Source: Microbacteriaceae bacterium (lineage in GTDB: Bacteria; Actinomycetota; Actinomycetes; Actinomycetales; Microbacteriaceae). Taken from it: a stretch of 64,000 bases of DNA. Numbering within the stretch: position 1 is the stretch's first letter; each line of letters starts with the position of its first letter. The DNA lies in contig JACMNE010000155.1 of the NCBI GenBank assembly GCA_014378715.1, forward strand, positions 1 through 64,000. The letters are read 5' to 3'. Below are positions 60,801 through 64,000 of this stretch, piece after piece. The notes below the pieces were generated by a model that saw only the letters and a program-made list of their open reading frames with translations, ran no database searches and was not told the DNA's origin. The translations under genes were made by a program, and so were the position numbers.

Positions 60801-61328
60801 GTGCGAGCCGTCGCCGAGCACGAGTCGTACCTCCTCGGCGGTGGTGACCCCGAGCCGGTTCAGCTGGTCGGCATAGGCGGCGAGCTGCAGCAGGGCCGTG
60901 ATCTTGGCGGAGCGGGCGAGCTTGGTGTCCTGCACCTCGTAGACCCCCTCGCCGGTGTGCACGATGAAGTCGGCGAAACCGAGGAAGGTCCCGTCGAAGA
61001 AGGTGGCCTGAAAGACCACGTCGGCGCGATCGAGGAACGCGCGCTCGGTCGCGACCGCCGCCAGGGCGAGGGACGCCCGGTCGAGCGGGTTCGGCCGGTC
61101 GATCTCCACCACGCCGGCCCCGTGCTGCGCACGGTAGCCGTCGAGCACCCGTTCCTCGTGGGCGTCGCCGAGCCGGGCGGTGCGGTCGAGCATCGCGTCG
61201 GCTGCCTCGGCCACCCGGGGGATACGCCCCAGCTTCGCATCGAGGGTGCGCAGGAACGCGAACTCGCATTTCGATGCGGTGGTGAGATCGCTCGCACTCG
61301 TGACGACGGTGGTGTCCAGCAGGAACAA
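57882..61328 (-). CDS. TM0106-family RecB-like nuclease fused to SF1 (Dna2/UPF1-like) helicase
   Basis: N-terminal RecB-like region with YEVQDTKLARSAK and YTACGHCAACLVEVE; IFFDFEGDPL RNase-H-like motif; AVQGPPGTGKTYTGSRVIADL, LVVDEAGQFSLAS, GTVDKFQGQEAAVAIVSLSAS. Confidence 0.9.
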   Translation of the reverse strand: MFLLDTTVVTSASDLTTASKCEFAFLRTLDAKLGRIPRVAEAADAMLDRTARLGDAHEERVLDGYRAQHGAGVVEIDRPNPLDRASLALAAVATERAFLDRADVVFQATFFDGTFLGFADFIVHTGEGVYEVQDTKLARSAKITALLQLAAYADQLNRLGVTTAEEVRLVLGDGSHSVHRLRDILPVYLNRRARLERLVAERQTDERIVAWGDPRYTACGHCAACLVEVESHRDVLLVAGMRLSQRKKLRDAGVETIEQLAATSAAIPGMAETTLTTLREQARQQLRPGLSFDVFNPAGLGSIPVPDAGDIFFDFEGDPLHSENNSPDWGLDYLFGLVEGDGGFRAFWAHTFAEERQALVDFLDYVAARRAIFPALHIYHYASYEHTHLLSLAARHGYGEEAVDDLLRENVLVDLYPIVKKSLRVGSHSYSIKKLEPLYMGGELRTGVDNAADSITEYARSCELLAEGRADDASAKLDDIARYNEYDCLSTLRLRDWLLARAAENRVDLADARSLELDLPVRQPSPVYLALASAVENIPPADRTADDTAIALASAAIDYHRREGKKFWQEHFARLANPVDAWADTRGVLIAGSVRVHRDWRVEPRARLASRILAITGEVAPGSSFKVGTGTHLLYDAPFPPLPETGAPGSRRAHDRAVIIEIGLTDDGVDEYFVIEKLTGEISAYDELPMALAPGAPPRAGTQVDAIAEWGQEILDALPGMLPDAALDILRLRSPRGTLASVGAIAHDSRGGEITAAIRDSLLSINDSYLAVQGPPGTGKTYTGSRVIADLVVNHGWKVGVVAQSHATVENMLGAVIEAGRELGLGRDRVGKKAKDTSDRTPVPWTTLGPKDFAVFCRQDGFVLGGTAWDFSNAGRVPRGSLDLLVVDEAGQFSLASTIASAVAARRLLLLGDPQQLPQVSQGSHPEPVDVSALGWLTSGHQVLPPEFGFFLEKTFRMHPAVCAPVSRLSYEDKLFSVAETRELGGITPGLHPQPVSHRLNSTSSAEEAERVVEIARSLIGRDWTARGITRAIDEPDIIVVAPYNAQVDLIGQALRAAGLGGIPVGTVDKFQGQEAAVAIVSLSASSAEEVPRGLEFLLLANRLNVAISRAQWAAYLVYSPALTEHLPTNAATLAQLSAFIELVEGVR

Positions 61329-61409
61329 CGGGGCCTCTTCCTCTCGGTAGTCCGAGGCTAACCCGTGCCACCGACGTCGGTGTCAGAGGGGCGTGACACA
61401 ATTAAGCCC

Positions 61410-64000
61410 ATGACGCCGGCCGCCCCTCCGCTCGTGGATGTCGCCGACATCGTGCGACTGGTCGGCGACGGATCCTTCCGCCGGGGGCAGGCGTACGCGC
61501 GGGGCGGAGCGGTCGAACGCTTCGACTGGGACCCCGAGACGAATCGTCTGTCGGGCACCGTCGCGGGGGGCGCACCCTCGCCGTACAGCTGTACCGTCGA
61601 GATCGTCGCCGGCGCCAACGGTCGCAGTCGCCTCACTGTGAGCTCCTGCTCCTGCCCCATGGACTACGACTGCAAACACGTCGCGGCCACGATCGTCAGT
61701 GCGAACGCCGAGCACATCCGCCAGCTCGGTCTCTCCAGCCGGCGCACTGCAGCAGAGTGGGCAGACGAGCGCTCGGCCCAGTCCCGCGAATCCGCCGCCC
61801 ATGGATTCCCCGGCGAAGCGGAGGTCGCGGACGACCTGCCGGCCTGGAAGGCGGCGCTCGGGGCGATGGCCGCTCCGGCAGCGACTTCCACTCCCCTGAT
61901 GTATGCCGATTCGGGCATGGGACTGGTCTCGGTGGCACCCCGGCACTCCATGGCGCTGCAGTTCGAGCTGCGCGAGCAGGCGCCGCGGGCGCAGGACCGC
62001 TGGCGGGGCAGCCCATCACGGCGCCGGGCGGGGTCGAACGAGACCGCGTCGGCGCGCCTCGGGGTGCGTCCGGTGATGCGCAACGCGCGTGGCACCTGGG
62101 TCAAGGGGAGCCTGACCTGGGGGAACATCCTCTATCAGGTCAACCGGCTGAACCTGGAGCCGGAGCAGCACCGCTGGTTCTGCCAGTTCGTTCCGCTGCA
62201 CCGGGCGAGCAGCGAGGTATACCTCGGTCAGGACGGCGACTGGCTCTTCCTCGACGACTTCAACAGTCCGCTGCTCTGGCACCTGTTCACCGAGGCCACC
62301 CGGCTGGGCATCGAGCTGGTGACCACTACCAAGGGGTTGAGCGTGATGGTCGGCGCGCGGGCCGAGCTGACGCTGGATGTGCGAGAGGCGGAGGTCGCGG
62401 GCAGGGCGGGCGCCGCGGAGCGCGCGCCGGGCGCCGAGACATTGGCCCTCGACACCACCACACCGGCCCCCGACATCCGCCTCGAACCGCGTCTGGCGAT
62501 CGATGGCCGCGACTACCCGGTCGCGGCCGCGAGCGCGATCGGGGCGCACGGGGTCTATGTGGCCGGGTCCGAGCGGATCGTGCTCGCCCCCACAGCCGGG
62601 CCGCTCGGTGCGGAGCAGCGCTGGTTGCTCTCCGCCACGGAGCCGGTGACCGCCCCCGGCCGCGACGCCGCCGAGTTCCTGACCGACTTCTACCCGCGTC
62701 TGCGTCGCACGCTGCGCGTGACGAGCTCCGACGCGACGGTGGCCCTGCCCGAGGTGGTGCCGCCGGTGCTCGTGCTCACCGCGACCTTCGGGGCGAAGGA
62801 CAGCCTCGCGCTGGCCTGGCACTGGGAGTACCGCGACGGCTCGACCGCGGTGCGGATGCCCATCGACCCCGAGCGGTCCCTCGAGAGCGAGCTGCGCGAC
62901 CAGACCGCGGAGCGCGAGATCCTCGATCGGCTGCGCGAGACCGCCGTGCCCGTCCCCACCGCACTCCAGGGACTCGACGCGGCGGAGTACACCGAGCGTG
63001 TCCTGCCAGTCCTGGAGGACTTCGACGGGGTCCGCGTCGACATCTCGGGCAAGCGCCCCGCCTATCGCGAGCTCACCGACGTGCCGGAGCTCACGATCTC
63101 CACCGTCGAGACGGACGAGCGCGACTGGTTCGACCTCGGCGTGATGGTGAAGATCGGCGGGCGCAGCATCCCGTTCGGCCCCATCTTCACCGCCCTCGCG
63201 AAGGGCAAGACGAAGCTGCTGCTGGTCGACAAGACCTACCTGTCGCTCGAGCAGCCGGTCTTCGAGCGCCTGCACGAGCTCATCGAGGAGGCCAAGGCCC
63301 TGCAGGAGTGGGACACCGGCTTGCGGATCAGCCGCTACCAGGCCAGCCTCTGGTCCGAGTTCGAGGACCTTGCCGAGGAGACCGACCAGGCCGTGTCCTG
63401 GCGCTCCGCGGTCGCCGGGCTGCTCGAGCTGGCAGCGGATGCGGGCGCAGCGGGGGTGGGGGCCACCGCTGTTCCAGAGGCGATCAACGCCACCCTGCGC
63501 CCGTACCAGGCCGAGGGATTCGCCTGGCTCGCCTTCCTCTGGAGGCACCGCCTCGGTGGGGTGCTCGCCGACGACATGGGACTCGGCAAGACCCTCCAGT
63601 CGCTCGCCCTCATCTGCCACGCGCGGGAGCAGCACGCCCTCGAGCAGGAGAAACACGCGCAGCCAGCGGATGTCGCGCTGCCTCCGTTCCTCGTCGTGGC
63701 CCCCACCTCCGTGGTCGGCAACTGGGTGCTCGAGGCCGCCCGCTTCGCCCCGGGTCTGAAGGTGGTGTCACTCACGGCGACCGAGTCGAAGTCCCGCGCC
63801 ACACTCGCCGACCTGGTCGCCGGCGCCGATATCGTCGTCACGTCGTACACGCTCTTCCGCATCGACAACCCCGCCTACACGGCGCAGGTCTGGTCGGGGC
63901 TGATCCTCGACGAGGCCCAGTTCGTGAAGAACGCGACCTCGCTCGCGCACCGCTGCGCCAAAGACTTCGACGTGCCGTTCAAGCTCGCGATCACGGGCAC
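61410..64000 (+). CDS. SNF2/Swi2-family helicase with SWIM zinc finger (truncated at window end)
   Basis: SSCSCPMDYDCKHVAA SWIM motif; GVLADDMGLGKTLQSLALI, VVAPTSVVGNW, LILDEAQFVKN. Confidence 0.9.
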   Translation, partial: MTPAAPPLVDVADIVRLVGDGSFRRGQAYARGGAVERFDWDPETNRLSGTVAGGAPSPYSCTVEIVAGANGRSRLTVSSCSCPMDYDCKHVAATIVSANAEHIRQLGLSSRRTAAEWADERSAQSRESAAHGFPGEAEVADDLPAWKAALGAMAAPAATSTPLMYADSGMGLVSVAPRHSMALQFELREQAPRAQDRWRGSPSRRRAGSNETASARLGVRPVMRNARGTWVKGSLTWGNILYQVNRLNLEPEQHRWFCQFVPLHRASSEVYLGQDGDWLFLDDFNSPLLWHLFTEATRLGIELVTTTKGLSVMVGARAELTLDVREAEVAGRAGAAERAPGAETLALDTTTPAPDIRLEPRLAIDGRDYPVAAASAIGAHGVYVAGSERIVLAPTAGPLGAEQRWLLSATEPVTAPGRDAAEFLTDFYPRLRRTLRVTSSDATVALPEVVPPVLVLTATFGAKDSLALAWHWEYRDGSTAVRMPIDPERSLESELRDQTAEREILDRLRETAVPVPTALQGLDAAEYTERVLPVLEDFDGVRVDISGKRPAYRELTDVPELTISTVETDERDWFDLGVMVKIGGRSIPFGPIFTALAKGKTKLLLVDKTYLSLEQPVFERLHELIEEAKALQEWDTGLRISRYQASLWSEFEDLAEETDQAVSWRSAVAGLLELAADAGAAGVGATAVPEAINATLRPYQAEGFAWLAFLWRHRLGGVLADDMGLGKTLQSLALICHAREQHALEQEKHAQPADVALPPFLVVAPTSVVGNWVLEAARFAPGLKVVSLTATESKSRATLADLVAGADIVVTSYTLFRIDNPAYTAQVWSGLILDEAQFVKNATSLAHRCAKDFDVPFKLAITG

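Noticed and set aside
57882-64000. Antiphage defence island
   Set aside because: No restriction, methylase, Cas, toxin-antitoxin or integrase genes nearby; the helicase/nuclease proteins are equally consistent with repair, so only raised as a low-confidence finding.

Overview
High-GC actinobacterial chromosome segment. Gene content and style suggest Microbacteriaceae, but that is inference. No rRNA, tRNA, CRISPR array, transposase or phage genes were recognised. Main blocks: (1) UDP-glucose dehydrogenase, a lipoprotein esterase and a DEAD-box helicase with a long RPSYGDRP-repeat N-terminus. (2) A ~19 kb carbohydrate/polyol catabolic locus (7801-26807) with LacI regulator, paired LacI-type operators, ribose-type ABC transporter, three aldolases of different families, two FGGY kinases, a PfkB kinase, two SDRs, two Zn-MDR dehydrogenases and a Gfo/Idh oxidoreductase. 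(3) A secreted nuclease/5'-nucleotidase. (4) A sigma factor/Asp23/CsbD envelope-stress locus. (5) cysK-cysE. (6) Two RecQ-type helicases, one ending in a phosphoribosyltransferase-like domain. (7) TrkA/TrkH, a UvrA-like ABC protein, a TM0106-type RecB-nuclease/helicase and a truncated SWIM-SNF2 helicase. The most striking unexplained signal is a dispersed 12-mer, AGCGGATGTCGC/GCGACATCCGCT: 14 exact copies by manual count, 7 per strand, in several reading frames plus intergenic sites, and one perfect 20-bp head-to-head palindrome. Other leads are a nested inverted-repeat block in a tail-to-tail intergenic region, short tandem repeats in promoter regions, and unusual fusions (epimerase-CitE, kinase-HAD, RecQ-PRTase). 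All counts and coordinates were read by eye; no homology search was run.
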